Assembly (NCBI GenBank): GCA_002347965.1
Contig: DDYN01000036.1
Location: forward strand, 1 to 35,903
Reading direction: 5' to 3'
Length of the DNA: 35,903 nucleotides
From: UBA2233 sp002347965 [NCBI: Nitrospirae bacterium UBA2233]
GTDB lineage: Bacteria > UBA2233
The notes beneath the pieces were generated by a model that saw only the letters and a program-made list of their open reading frames with translations, was not told where the DNA came from and made no database searches. The translations under genes were made by a program, and so were the position numbers. Below are positions 1 to 8,232 of the stretch, piece after piece; positions within the stretch are counted from its first letter, which is position 1, and each line of letters begins with the position of its first letter.

Positions 1-1233
1 GGCATGCTGCCATACATGGTCAATGAAGACCTTTCGTCGGTCTACTTTTGGCAGACCCAGCCGCCCGTCCAAGGCTGGGTGGCGCAAAAGGTGTTGGAGA
101 GAGAGCCTCAAGGACCCATAAAAGAGGCGTTTGCTTCCGATATGCTAAAAAGAGGGGAGCGTTACGTCGCTTTCTTCGAGAATCAAAGGGATACCAACAA
201 TAACGGGCTCATGGAGTATAGCTCTGCCATCGAAAGCGGCTGGGATGATACGCCTAGGTACACGTGGTTCAACCTTCCAACGAGCAACCTTGGCGGGTTT
301 ATCCCGAAGCCTGGTATTGACTCGGTCGAGCTCAACGCGTGGCTCCACGCCTACATGGAAACGCTTGCTGATCTAAGCCGGAAGCTTCAAGATACCGAGG
401 GCGCCCAGGCATGGCGAAGGAAGGCCCAAGGGTTGGCTCAAGGGATCGAGTCAAACCTGTGGAGCGAAAAGGATAAGGCTTGGATGGACAAGGCAAGGGA
501 TGGCAAGTTTGTCCAAACCCTTACCCCGGCCGTCTGGTTTCCCGCTTTTCTTGGCGTGAGTCGGGATGAGGCAAGGGTTCGTACTGTTATCGAAGAACAC
601 CTGCTAAACCCCGAGGAGTTCTTCGGAGCTTATCCTATCCCTACAGTCGCCTACAACGACCCCGCTTACAACCACGACGGCGAGGGGATGTACTGGCGGG
701 GGCAGGTTTGGATCGTCACGGCCTATTCGGGGCTAGAGACGCTCTTTCGCTACGGCTACGAAAAAGAGGCCAAGGAGTTAAAGCAAAGGCTTATTGTGAT
801 GCTTGCGGGCAAGGGTGGGGTGTTCGAGAACTACAACGCCCAAACGGGCGAGGTGGGCCATACGTTTTCGTTCGGCCTGCCCGCCGTACACCAGTTCGGC
901 TGGACGGCCGCTTTTAGTCAAGCCATACTGCTTGATCGACACCAGAGGGTACGCTCCATCATAAGCAAGGACGAAGCGTTTTCTGGCTACATCAAGCGGG
1001 CGGAGGTTCTTTCGACGGGCGAGTCTTTCTACGAGGTAGTGACGAACGGGTTTGAGGTACCCTTTGTCCAGGCGCGCTCCCTGGATGCCAAGCCCTTGCT
1101 CGCATCCGGCGCGGCAGAGTTTCGCTTTTCAGACCCTTACGGTAACTTCGGCCAAGAGAGCATCCGGTTCTTGATCAAGGGCAAGCCCTATGAAGCAGCG
1201 CTAGGTGAGCCCCTAACGGTTCAAATACCCTAG
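1..1233 (+). CDS. GH63-type glycoside hydrolase, 5'-truncated by the window edge
   Basis: This is the C-terminal ~410 residues of an (alpha/alpha)6-barrel glycosidase of the GH63/trehalase-like group, which removes glucosyl or mannosyl units from oligosaccharides or glycerate glycosides. The frame is open from base 1, and the ATG at base 4 is probably internal. Supporting motifs, in order, are a TQPPVQGW segment (typically SQPPVxAW), ESGWDDTPRY carrying the likely catalytic acid Asp, a YWRGQVWI barrel motif and ENYNAQTGE carrying the likely catalytic base Glu. A final ~70-residue beta-rich tail follows. A GH3 gene lies directly downstream, suggesting joint saccharide breakdown. The family level is well supported; the exact substrate is not. 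Confidence 0.75.
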   Translation, partial: GMLPYMVNEDLSSVYFWQTQPPVQGWVAQKVLEREPQGPIKEAFASDMLKRGERYVAFFENQRDTNNNGLMEYSSAIESGWDDTPRYTWFNLPTSNLGGFIPKPGIDSVELNAWLHAYMETLADLSRKLQDTEGAQAWRRKAQGLAQGIESNLWSEKDKAWMDKARDGKFVQTLTPAVWFPAFLGVSRDEARVRTVIEEHLLNPEEFFGAYPIPTVAYNDPAYNHDGEGMYWRGQVWIVTAYSGLETLFRYGYEKEAKELKQRLIVMLAGKGGVFENYNAQTGEVGHTFSFGLPAVHQFGWTAAFSQAILLDRHQRVRSIISKDEAFSGYIKRAEVLSTGESFYEVVTNGFEVPFVQARSLDAKPLLASGAAEFRFSDPYGNFGQESIRFLIKGKPYEAALGEPLTVQIP

Positions 1234-1396
1234 AAACGAAAGGGAGGTTGTGCGATTTTCATGCGTTGGTCGCTGGCTCTTGGCTTTCTTTTCACCGTGG
1301 GCCGTGAAGCCCCAGCCCGGTGTGAGGGATTGTAGTATGGGGTTCTGGTCAAGCCTTAAAGAGAAGCTTGAATACTATAGAAATAGTGAGGCTCGC

Positions 1397-3505
1397 ATGA
1401 AAGGGATGCGAAACTTTATCGCCATTTCCAACGTGCTTCTCTTTTTACCAACCATTGCTTATGCGCAAAACGATGAACCACCGCCTCTATATAAAGATCC
1501 TGCCGCGCCTATTGAGGATAGAATCAACGATTTGCTCGGCAGAATGACTACAGAAGAAAAAATAGAGCAGCTCAGCGGCGGGCAGCTGAGTATAGCGGGT
1601 TTAACGGGCCTTGCCACGCTGGACGCAGGTTTTGACACCCCAGACAACGAAAGGCTTGGTATTCCGGGGCTTAAGTTTACCGATGGACCTCGCGGGGTAA
1701 GGTTTGGTAAGTCAACTTGTTTTGCGGTACCAGCATCGAGGGCAGCATCCTGGGATAGAAAGTTAGAGGAAAACGTTGGAAACGCCATGGGGGTAGAAAC
1801 CTTAGCAAAGGCAAGAAACTGTCTGCTTGCCCCCTCCATAAATGTAGTAAGACATCCCGGTTACGGTAGGGCTCAAGAAACCTACGGTGAGGATCCATTT
1901 TTATTGGGCGAAATGGGGGCTGCCTTCATCAACGGGGCTCAAAAGAATGTCATGGCGGACGCAAAGCACTATGCCGCAAACAATATAGAAAATACCAGGC
2001 AGATTGTAAACGTAGTGATTGACGAAAGAACCTTAAGAGAGGTGTACCTCCCTCATTTTAAAAAGGTCGTTCAAGACGCTAAGGTTGCCTCGGTAATGAG
2101 CGCATACAACAGGGTTAACGGTATCTACTGCAGCGAAAACGAACACTTGCTCAAAGATATATTAAGAGACGAATGGGGCTTTGATGGGTTTGTTGTATCA
2201 GACTGGTTTGCCTTCAAAATAAGGCCGTTGAGGGCGTTAGAAGCCGGCCTTGACGTTGAGATGCCCTTTGCGCTTTCCTACGGGCTACCCCTAGAGGTAG
2301 CAGAGGCAATCCATAGAATTCCTATGGAAAGCTTGGATGAATCCGTAAAAAGAATTTTAAGGCAAAAGTTTCGATTTGGCTTATTCGACATCAAAAGGAA
2401 GGTTGACGCGGATGTCCATAAGAGCGAAGAACACAAGAAACAAGCCTATTTATCGTCTTTAGAAGGAATCACGCTGTTAAAAAATGATAATAATGCATTG
2501 CCCCTAAATATGAATACGATGAAGACCATCGCCGTTGTCGGCAAATACGCAAATACCGCGCGTCTCGGAGATGGCGGCAGCAGTGCGGTGACCCCGGAAT
2601 ATTCGGTGTCTCCCTATGAAGGGATAAAAAATAGGGCCGGCAACGGCGTTCAGGTCTTGTTGTCCGAAGGGGATGATGCAGCGGCCGTCGCCTCGAAGGC
2701 TGATGTTACTGTCGTTGTTGCAGCACTGACCCCTCAAGATGAAGGGGAGTTTATGTTTGTTACTGGAGGCGACAGGACCAGCTTGCGATTGCACGAGGAA
2801 GACGAACAATTAATAGAGGCTGCTTGCAAGGCCTCAAAAAAGTGCGTTGTTGTGATGGAGGCCGGAAGTGCCATTATCGTTGAGCCGTGGATAGATAAGG
2901 CTGACGGTATCGTTATGGCTTGGTACCCTGGCCAAGAAGGGGGCAACGCCATCGCAGACGTGTTGTTTGGCAACTACAACCCCTCCGGCAAATTGCCCGT
3001 AACCTTCGGAAAATCAGAGGATCAGTACCCGCCGCAGCTTCGCAATAGCCTAAGGGCAACGTATGGGTATTATCATGGCTATCGATATATCGATAAAAAT
3101 AATTTAGAACCACGATACGAGTTTGGCTATGGGTTAAGCTATACAACCTTTGATTACAGCAACATGAGAATTGACAAGTTATCGGCAGCAAAGAACGATA
3201 CCATCAATGTCTCCTTTGATCTAACAAACTCGGGAGAGGTTGACGGCAATGAAGTCGTCCAGCTTTATGTTGGGCTTGAAAGCTCAAAAATAGATAGATC
3301 CGTAAAAGAATTAAGGGGCTTCGAGAAGGTAGCCGTCGCCCCAGGGGAAACAAAAATGGTTACAATCCCCATAAAGGTTGAAGATCTGGCCTATTATAAT
3401 GTGGATAAAAAGGCTTGGGAAGTAGAAAATATAACATATAGTGTGTACATAGGGGCTTCTTCAAAAGATATAAGGCTGAAGGGTGAATTTGCCGTAATAA
3501 ATTGA
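1397..3505 (+). CDS. Secreted glycoside hydrolase family 3 (beta-glucosidase-like)
   Basis: GH3 exo-acting beta-glycosidase of 702 residues from the chosen start. An N-terminal signal peptide ends near TIAYA|Q, pointing to the periplasm or exterior. The (beta/alpha)8 domain shows RAQETYGEDP, the KHYAANN substrate-binding motif and the nucleophile Asp269 in VVSDWF. An alpha/beta sandwich with GQEGGNAIADVLFG follows, then a C-terminal fibronectin-III-like domain (SYTTFDYSN, ELRGFEKVAVAPGE). I chose ATG 1397 because it gives an immediate signal peptide and has GTGAGG 7 bases upstream. The frame stays open to GTG 1250, but that start sits only 2 bases after its GGAGG. The gene is much richer in AT codons than its neighbours, which suggests a different origin. 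Confidence 0.88.
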   Translation: MKGMRNFIAISNVLLFLPTIAYAQNDEPPPLYKDPAAPIEDRINDLLGRMTTEEKIEQLSGGQLSIAGLTGLATLDAGFDTPDNERLGIPGLKFTDGPRGVRFGKSTCFAVPASRAASWDRKLEENVGNAMGVETLAKARNCLLAPSINVVRHPGYGRAQETYGEDPFLLGEMGAAFINGAQKNVMADAKHYAANNIENTRQIVNVVIDERTLREVYLPHFKKVVQDAKVASVMSAYNRVNGIYCSENEHLLKDILRDEWGFDGFVVSDWFAFKIRPLRALEAGLDVEMPFALSYGLPLEVAEAIHRIPMESLDESVKRILRQKFRFGLFDIKRKVDADVHKSEEHKKQAYLSSLEGITLLKNDNNALPLNMNTMKTIAVVGKYANTARLGDGGSSAVTPEYSVSPYEGIKNRAGNGVQVLLSEGDDAAAVASKADVTVVVAALTPQDEGEFMFVTGGDRTSLRLHEEDEQLIEAACKASKKCVVVMEAGSAIIVEPWIDKADGIVMAWYPGQEGGNAIADVLFGNYNPSGKLPVTFGKSEDQYPPQLRNSLRATYGYYHGYRYIDKNNLEPRYEFGYGLSYTTFDYSNMRIDKLSAAKNDTINVSFDLTNSGEVDGNEVVQLYVGLESSKIDRSVKELRGFEKVAVAPGETKMVTIPIKVEDLAYYNVDKKAWEVENITYSVYIGASSKDIRLKGEFAVIN

Positions 3506-3507
3506 TT

Positions 3508-3525
3508 GGGTCTAGACTAGCTAAG
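3508..3525 (+). repeat. Solo insertion-sequence terminal repeat
   Basis: These 18 bases (gggtctagactagctaag) match the terminal inverted repeat of the IS1595-like element at 26583-27318 at 17 of 18 positions. No transposase or opposite end is nearby. It begins 3 bases after the GH3 stop codon, so it looks like the remnant of an excised, deleted or recombined copy. Confidence 0.6.
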
Positions 3526-4006
3526 GGCACTGCTTTGCAGCAAGATGGCATATCCGTAAGCCTACTTAAGCGGCCTGCCATGCGCCTCAAAGCCTCCCCG
3601 TTCTGCCTGGGTCGTTACATGGCCTGGGGACGCTTGGTAGCCCGCCCGTTGGGCTTTAATAGGCTTTATGAATAAATTTGGAACCTTAGGGGCTAGAATG
3701 AGAAAGAGGGTCAGGGGCTTTTGGGCGGTATTTTGTCAGATGGATCTCATCAGTAGGCCCATCAGCCCCCATCTCCTTCGCGCTCAAGAGAACCGGCTAT
3801 GTTGCAGTAGACGCTTCACCCTCCAGGGCTACCTTGGCCGTGAATGTTCGAACCAGGAAAAGGCGCGGCGTTAATCCGCCTGCACATTGGCACCTAGCCG
3901 GCGATTCTCGACGCGGTCTCGGTTTACTACGGGTTGACCCGGGACGAATTGCTCGCTCGCCTGTATGAGCGAGCGCTGCCTGAATAAGCTCGGGCATTGG
4001 CGCCGG
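3526..4006. other. Non-coding or degraded region
   Basis: No convincing gene lies in this ~480-base stretch. A short plus-strand fragment (3903-3987) reads AVSVYYGLTRDELLARLYER and then stops. It resembles the DnaA-C-like helix-turn-helix tail seen in some REP-associated transposases, but it has no start and is too short to name. The remaining frames look random. Confidence 0.4.
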
Positions 4007-5362
4007 TTAAGCTGCCGGTTCCATGGATAGCATCCTAGCTAAGTCTTCTTTGGCCTCGCCCGTAAGGGTTAGCCCAAAGCGCTCTTTCAAGAACCCCGCG
4101 ATCTCGGCGTTCAAAAACTGCGGGGGCTTGGGGCCGAGCGTGATGTTATGAATGCCGAGACTTAGGAGTGCAAGTAGGATGATGACGGCCTTTTGTTCCA
4201 TCCAACTCAGCACGATGGAAACGGGCAGGTCGTTTGGTGTTACGTCAAGGGCCTTGCTGAGGGCCAGGGCGATGTGGATGGCCCCGTTGGAGTCGTTGCA
4301 CTGGCCCAAGTCTAGGTAGCGGGGGATGGAAGTGCCAGGGACGGTGCCAAACGCTCCGTCGGCAAACCGGAACTTGCCGCAGCTCGAAGTAAGCACGATG
4401 CAGTCTTCGGGAAGGCCAAGCGCCATCTCCCGAAAATACTCGCCCCCGCTTCCTGGCGCGTCGCAGCCGGCGATAACGAAGAAGCGTCGGATCAAGCCTT
4501 TTTGGACGGCATCCAAGATATCCGGCGCGGCGTCCAAGATGCTCAAGTAATGATGTCCCGTCTCGATCGTCGCGTCCGAATCGAACCCGTGGACATCCGA
4601 CAGCTCGAGAGCCGTCTCGATCAGCGCGCTAAAATCATCGCCTTCGATGTGTCGGATTCCTTCGATACCAGTAATCTTGTAGCCAAAAAGCCTGTTAGCA
4701 TAGCCCGCACGCTTCTTTAGGGGTACGATGCAGTTGGTGTTGACGACGATCGCGCCTTGCCAGCGTTCGAACAGGTCCGTTTGGTCGAACCATGCTTTTC
4801 CGACATGCCCCTTGAGGTGAGGGTATTGTCTGAGCTTTGGGTATCCGTGCGCGGGCAGCATCTCGGAGTGCGTGTAGACGTTGATCCCTAAGCCCTTTGT
4901 CGCCTCGAGCAGGGCCTTGAGCATCGAAAGGTCGTGGCCCGACACGAGGATAGCCTTCCCTCCTGCCCGGTTCCAGGGGACTCGTACGGGGCTCGGCACG
5001 CCGAACGCATTGGTATGCGCTTCAGAGAGAACGTCCATCACCTTGAGCCCGGCCTGGCCGAGCTTCATGAGTTGGGCGATGTGCTGGTCTTGGGTGAAGT
5101 TTACGTTGGTGAGCGTGAAATAGAGCGTTTCGGCCAGCGTGTCGTCCACCTCGGAGGTGTCTGCGCCGAGCTCTTTTGCGTGCGCCCTGTAGGCGCTCAA
5201 GCCCTTGGCCCCGAACACCATCATGTCCTGGAGCCTCGCAAGCGTAGCGTCTTTGCCGCAGGTGCCCATCTGCTGGCCCGAAGCGCCGCACCCCGAAGGC
5301 GCGCTCATCTCGCACTGGTAGCAGAACATGGCCATATTTTGGTTTGTTTCCCTCGTCTGCAT
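4007..5362 (-). CDS. hcp: Hybrid-cluster protein (hydroxylamine reductase / protein S-nitrosylase family)
   Basis: A 451-residue Fe-S protein of the Hcp family, which handles NO and hydroxylamine under anoxia. The N-terminal cluster cysteines are C14, C17, C25 and C35. The hybrid Fe-S-O cluster ligands are all visible: H143 (GHDLS), E167 (THSEMLP), C211 (NTNC), C300 (AGCDAPGSGG), C328 (SSCGKF), C355 (GQCNDSNGA) and E389 (WMEQK). Spacings among the last five fit the known family. The protein is ~100 residues shorter than typical 550-residue Hcp, and the missing part lies between the cysteine motif and the hybrid cluster, as in class III forms. ATG 5362 is chosen because AGGAGA sits about 7 bases upstream, although the frame extends to 5485. 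An FNR-like box lies upstream. Confidence 0.93.
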   Translation of the reverse strand: MQTRETNQNMAMFCYQCEMSAPSGCGASGQQMGTCGKDATLARLQDMMVFGAKGLSAYRAHAKELGADTSEVDDTLAETLYFTLTNVNFTQDQHIAQLMKLGQAGLKVMDVLSEAHTNAFGVPSPVRVPWNRAGGKAILVSGHDLSMLKALLEATKGLGINVYTHSEMLPAHGYPKLRQYPHLKGHVGKAWFDQTDLFERWQGAIVVNTNCIVPLKKRAGYANRLFGYKITGIEGIRHIEGDDFSALIETALELSDVHGFDSDATIETGHHYLSILDAAPDILDAVQKGLIRRFFVIAGCDAPGSGGEYFREMALGLPEDCIVLTSSCGKFRFADGAFGTVPGTSIPRYLDLGQCNDSNGAIHIALALSKALDVTPNDLPVSIVLSWMEQKAVIILLALLSLGIHNITLGPKPPQFLNAEIAGFLKERFGLTLTGEAKEDLARMLSMEPAA

Positions 5363-5447
5363 GATTTGTCTCCTATTTTGGAGTTGTTCAGGAATCGGGT
5401 CATCATTGTCCCTAGCAACATCATGCAGGATTTCGGCCGGACAATCC

Positions 5448-5461
5448 TTGATTCTCGTCAA
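5448..5461 (-). promoter_or_regulatory. FNR/CRP-family-like operator upstream of hcp
   Basis: TTGATTCTCGTCAA matches the FNR consensus TTGATNNNNATCAA at 9 of 10 specified positions. On the minus strand a weak -10-like CATGAT lies at 5425-5420. A start site about 7 bases beyond it would place the box centre near -41.5, the standard class II activator position. Binding by FNR, HcpR or another Crp-family regulator is inferred. Confidence 0.5.
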
Positions 5462-5489
5462 GATTTTGATGGACAAAGAAGCCAATCAA

Positions 5490-5978
5490 TCAGTAGTCTT
5501 CTAGATGCGTGATTTCGGCGTCCTCCAGCCATGTCTTTGGACGTTGAATCAACTCGACCATGTTGTCTAGGATTTTGTAGTGCCTTTGCTCTTCGGCCGC
5601 GAGCCTCTCGAAGAGGGCCGTTTCTTGTTCTGAGGATGCCTTCTTGGCGCAATCCTCGTAGAACTTCCAGCTCTTCTCCTCGAGCTCTCTGGCTTTTTGG
5701 TAGGTTTTTTCCTGAGCCTCTTCTTTGAGAAACTCCTTCGGGGGGTTGGCCTGCATCGCTTGAAAGATGCTCTTGATGCCCTCAAGAAGGGGTGAATTTT
5801 CCATGGAGTAGGTGTTCGCCTTCATCCGTTGGATGGTCCTAAAATGCTTGAGCTCCTCTTCTGCAAGCGTCGTAAAAATGCTCTTCAGGCCCTTGTCAAG
5901 AACACTGTCTGCGAGCGTGCGGTAAAACCGCTCTCCGTCCTGCTCCATTTGCATGGCAAAATCGTAGATGTCCACCAT
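5490..5978 (-). CDS. Rubrerythrin-like ferritin-fold diiron protein
   Basis: A 162-residue four-helix-bundle protein predicted to bind a diiron centre. The ligand pattern is visible as MEQDGERFY (first Glu), EEELKHF (ExxH), ELEEKSWKFYE (third helix Glu) and AAEEQRHYK (second ExxH). There is no C-terminal rubredoxin domain. Such proteins detoxify peroxide or store iron in anaerobes. ATG 5978 is preferred because AAGGAG precedes it closely; the frame extends to 6011. It lies 127 bases upstream of hcp on the same strand and could be co-transcribed or share redox control. The cupin gene is divergent. Confidence 0.85.
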   Translation of the reverse strand: MVDIYDFAMQMEQDGERFYRTLADSVLDKGLKSIFTTLAEEELKHFRTIQRMKANTYSMENSPLLEGIKSIFQAMQANPPKEFLKEEAQEKTYQKARELEEKSWKFYEDCAKKASSEQETALFERLAAEEQRHYKILDNMVELIQRPKTWLEDAEITHLEDY

Positions 5979-6079
5979 TGCTCTCCTTGAGTTCGTTGGT
6001 TCTTGATCCATTGTGGCAAACTTGGAGAATCAGGGCTAGGGGCATGCACATAGAGAACACCAGCGCAGATGGGGGGGCT

Positions 6080-6424
6080 ATGAAGCGTACGGGAAACCTG
6101 TTTGAGGAGGTTTCGCAGGCACAAGGGCAGGAAACCTACGAAACCCTGCTTGAGGGGGGCAGCGTCCGAATCGAGCGGATCGTTTCGTTCGGCCATGCCT
6201 CTCAAGAAGGCATTTGGTACGACCAAGCCGAAGACGAATGGGTTGTGCTTTTAGAGGGTGCCGCGATCTTAGAAGACGCCGAAGGGGCAAGGTTGTTGTT
6301 AAGGCCCGGAGACACAGTGTGGCTTCCGGCAGGCTTAAAGCACCGGGTGGCATGGACCCAAGAACACAAACGAACGCTGTGGCTGGCTGTTTTCAGCCAG
6401 CACGACTCGGCGGTAAAGGTCTAA
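6080..6424 (+). CDS. Small cupin-domain protein
   Basis: A 114-residue single-domain cupin. The first cupin motif is represented by DEWVVLLEGAAIL and the second by RPGDTVWLPAGLKHRVAW, with His near the end of the barrel. The opening MKRTGNLFEEV..ETLLEGGSVRIERIVSFG matches a common family of ~110-residue cupins starting with NLF, so ATG 6080 is chosen over the upstream in-frame ATG at 6044. Function is unknown; a sugar- or metal-binding role is generic to the fold. It is divergent from the rubrerythrin-like gene with about 100 bases between them. Confidence 0.75.
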   Translation: MKRTGNLFEEVSQAQGQETYETLLEGGSVRIERIVSFGHASQEGIWYDQAEDEWVVLLEGAAILEDAEGARLLLRPGDTVWLPAGLKHRVAWTQEHKRTLWLAVFSQHDSAVKV

Positions 6425-6514
6425 CCTTCTTTTTAGGAAGCCACTCTTAGGCGCGTCGGCACAAGCCCCTGGTTTAACAAGGCGGTGTTTGATGGGCCCT
6501 TTGCCTGAGTAACG

Positions 6515-6547
6515 GGAAAAATTATGCGCTCTGTCCCTAATTTTTCC
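6515..6547. repeat. Perfect AT-rich inverted repeat
   Basis: A perfect 10-base inverted repeat (ggaaaaatta / taatttttcc) with a 13-base loop containing TCTGTCCC. It could form a hairpin downstream of the cupin gene, but there is no GC stem with a T run. It resembles REP-like dispersed palindromes; see also the GGGGACAG-containing palindrome at 26554 and 27348. Confidence 0.55.
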
Positions 6548-6576
6548 TTGCTGAAACACAGATAACACCTTATTAT
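6548..6576 (+). promoter_or_regulatory. Candidate sigma-70 promoter of the flavoprotein gene
   Basis: TTGCTG and TATTAT are separated by 17 bases. The -10 matches 5 of 6, the -35 only 3 of 6. A start near 6583 would leave a ~90-base leader before the TTG start at 6675. Confidence 0.3.
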
Positions 6577-6674
6577 TATGAAAGAGGTTCTAACGTTGAA
6601 TATCGGACAGTAACGCTTAGCCATGTCGTGATGGGCTTTCTTGTCGAGCGTTCCCTTCGAAGAGGGGGGTTATT

Positions 6675-7793
6675 TTGAGCAGTTGCGACGATATGTTGCC
6701 TCAGCTTCCCATTAAGGGGAAAAAAATCGCGGTCCCAGTTGTGCAAGGCGGGATGGGGGTGGGTGTTTCGCTCTATCCGCTTGCTCGGGCAGTGGCCCTT
6801 CAAGGAGGCCTCGGCATCGTATCGAGCGCCTTTCTCGACAGGGTTGTCTCCAGGCGGTCCGGCAAGAAGCTGAACTCCTACGATGCGGCCTTCGAGGAAG
6901 TGTCCCTGGCCAAGGCCGAAGGAGGGTTTGCAGGCATCAATATCATGTGCGCTCTCGTCAGGGACTACGAGGCGTCGGTCCGCGGAGCGCTCGACGCCGG
7001 GGCGGATGCCATCATCTCGGGCGCAGGGCTGCCCCTTAGCCTCCCTGCCATCCAGCCGCCCAGGGATACCGCCCTGATCCCCATCGTTTCTTCCGGCCGT
7101 GCGCTTGAGCTGATCTGCAAAAGATGGGAGAAGCTTGGCTACCGGCCAGACGCGGTAGTGCTCGAGGGTCCTTTGGCAGGCGGGCATCTCGGGTTCAAGA
7201 TCGACCAGATAGACCTCGAATCAAACAGGCTCGAAAACCTCCTGCCTCCAGTCAAGGAAATAGCCTTGAAATACGGCGATTTCCCGGTGATCGTCGCCGG
7301 CGGGGTCTACACGTACGACGATATTTTGCGGTTTCTGAAGATGGGAGCCGGCGGCGTTCAGATGGGTACCAGGTTTCTTGCGACCGAGGAAAGCAGCGCC
7401 TCTGCCGAGTACAAAAAGGCCGTTGTGGAGTCAAAACAGGATGACATTGTCATCGCCCACGATCCCGGCTCGCCCTGCGGCATGCCTTTCAGGGTCATCA
7501 AGCAGTCTCCCATGTACGTCTCCGCCCTTAACAAGCTTCGTGCTCCCAAATGCGACAAGGGCTATTTGCTCCAGAAAGACGAAGAGGGCAAATTCACCCG
7601 ATGCCCGGCGAAAGAAAGCAATGAACATCATTTCTGCATCTGTAACGGTCTCCTGAGCTCTGCCGGATACAACCCCGACAAAGAAGAGTCGCTGTACACC
7701 GTCGGCACCTCAGCCTCAAAGATAGACAAGCTCCTCACGGTCAAATCTCTCATGAACGAGCTTACCGGCAAGACGCTCGTTTCCGTTTCGTAA
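6675..7793 (+). CDS. Nitronate monooxygenase / 2-nitropropane dioxygenase family flavoprotein
   Basis: A 372-residue FMN-dependent TIM-barrel oxidoreductase. The N-terminal PVVQGGMGVGVS, the GAGLP strand, LEGPLAGGHLGF with the active-site His171, and VIVAGGVYTYDD plus GAGGVQMGTRF (phosphate binding) are all characteristic. A Cys-rich C-terminal extension (KCDKGYLLQ..RCPAK..HHFCICNG) could hold a metal and is common in the anaerobe-type members. The start is TTG 6675 with GAGGGGGG 6-7 bases upstream; ATG 6693 has no ribosome site. The substrate is uncertain: nitroalkane or nitronate oxidation, or an enoyl reductase-like role. It appears monocistronic. Confidence 0.85.
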   Translation: MSSCDDMLPQLPIKGKKIAVPVVQGGMGVGVSLYPLARAVALQGGLGIVSSAFLDRVVSRRSGKKLNSYDAAFEEVSLAKAEGGFAGINIMCALVRDYEASVRGALDAGADAIISGAGLPLSLPAIQPPRDTALIPIVSSGRALELICKRWEKLGYRPDAVVLEGPLAGGHLGFKIDQIDLESNRLENLLPPVKEIALKYGDFPVIVAGGVYTYDDILRFLKMGAGGVQMGTRFLATEESSASAEYKKAVVESKQDDIVIAHDPGSPCGMPFRVIKQSPMYVSALNKLRAPKCDKGYLLQKDEEGKFTRCPAKESNEHHFCICNGLLSSAGYNPDKEESLYTVGTSASKIDKLLTVKSLMNELTGKTLVSVS

Positions 7794-7982
7794 TTTGTTC
7801 ATGGCAGGAAATCGGCAAGGCAAACGCCCCTGAAAGCCCTCTGCTCGATGGTCTTGATGAAAGCTAGAAAAGGGTTAGGTTTATCAAAAAAAACCGAAGT
7901 TAAAACCCGAGGGCTTTCTGGTGAAAATTCTCTTTGTGAGCCCGGCCAAGCCTTTCCCGTGCCGGCCGGTATAGTCAAACTC

Positions 7983-8009
7983 GGCGGGGCATTCTTGTCC
8001 CGCCTATCG
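7983..8009 (+). repeat. Dispersed hairpin repeat, family A
   Basis: A 9-base stem (ggcggggca / tgtcccgcc, one G.U pair) with a 4-base loop, followed by TATCG. The same stem plus CTATCG tail recurs at 9038-9062 (opposite orientation) and six times in the 31.5-34.3 kb duplication. Confidence 0.75.
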
Positions 8010-8049
8010 GCTCTTTGATCACAGGCCCTCTCCGAAGCCCAAGAAGGAC

Positions 8050-8072
8050 AGCCGGGCCTTTCCAACCCCGGC
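8050..8072 (+). repeat. Dispersed hairpin repeat, family B
   Basis: Degenerate copy of the second palindrome family (agccggggctttc..gccccggc), which occurs intact at 31570, 31703 and 34249. Confidence 0.65.
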
Positions 8073-8203
8073 CGGGTTAGCGCCGGCTGGAATGGCCACG
8101 CTTGGCGTTGATGAGGCTTTAGGCGGCGGCGCGCATTACGCCCTAGCGTCATGGTGATTTTGAGGAGGGGCTTGTCCATCGACGGGAATCCTGCGGGTTA
8201 AGC

Positions 8204-8232
8204 TTGACATCCGGGTGCAACGAAGATAGACT
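8204..8232 (+). promoter_or_regulatory. Promoter of the phd/vapC-type operon
   Basis: TTGACA (8204-8209) and TAGACT (8227-8232) are separated by exactly 17 bases. The -35 is perfect and the -10 matches 4 of 6. It lies just upstream of the antitoxin gene and overlaps the operator. Confidence 0.7.

Larger units (their letters stand above)
7794..8203. other. Intergenic region with palindromic repeats
   Basis: No gene is seen here. The stretch holds two dispersed hairpin repeats (7983-8009 and 8050-8072, listed separately) and a third imperfect GCCGG-rich palindrome at about 7938-7967. Confidence 0.5.

Noticed and set aside
3668-3874. 68-residue plus-strand frame after the GH3 gene
   Set aside because: No ribosome site, random-looking composition and no neighbour relation.
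4934-5512. 192-residue plus-strand frame
   Set aside because: Antisense to hcp, rich in Arg/His/Gly and without motifs; hcp is certain on the other strand.
6576-7187. 203-residue open frame on the minus strand
   Set aside because: It lies opposite the start of the flavoprotein gene, whose motifs are clear, and its translation has no recognisable domain.
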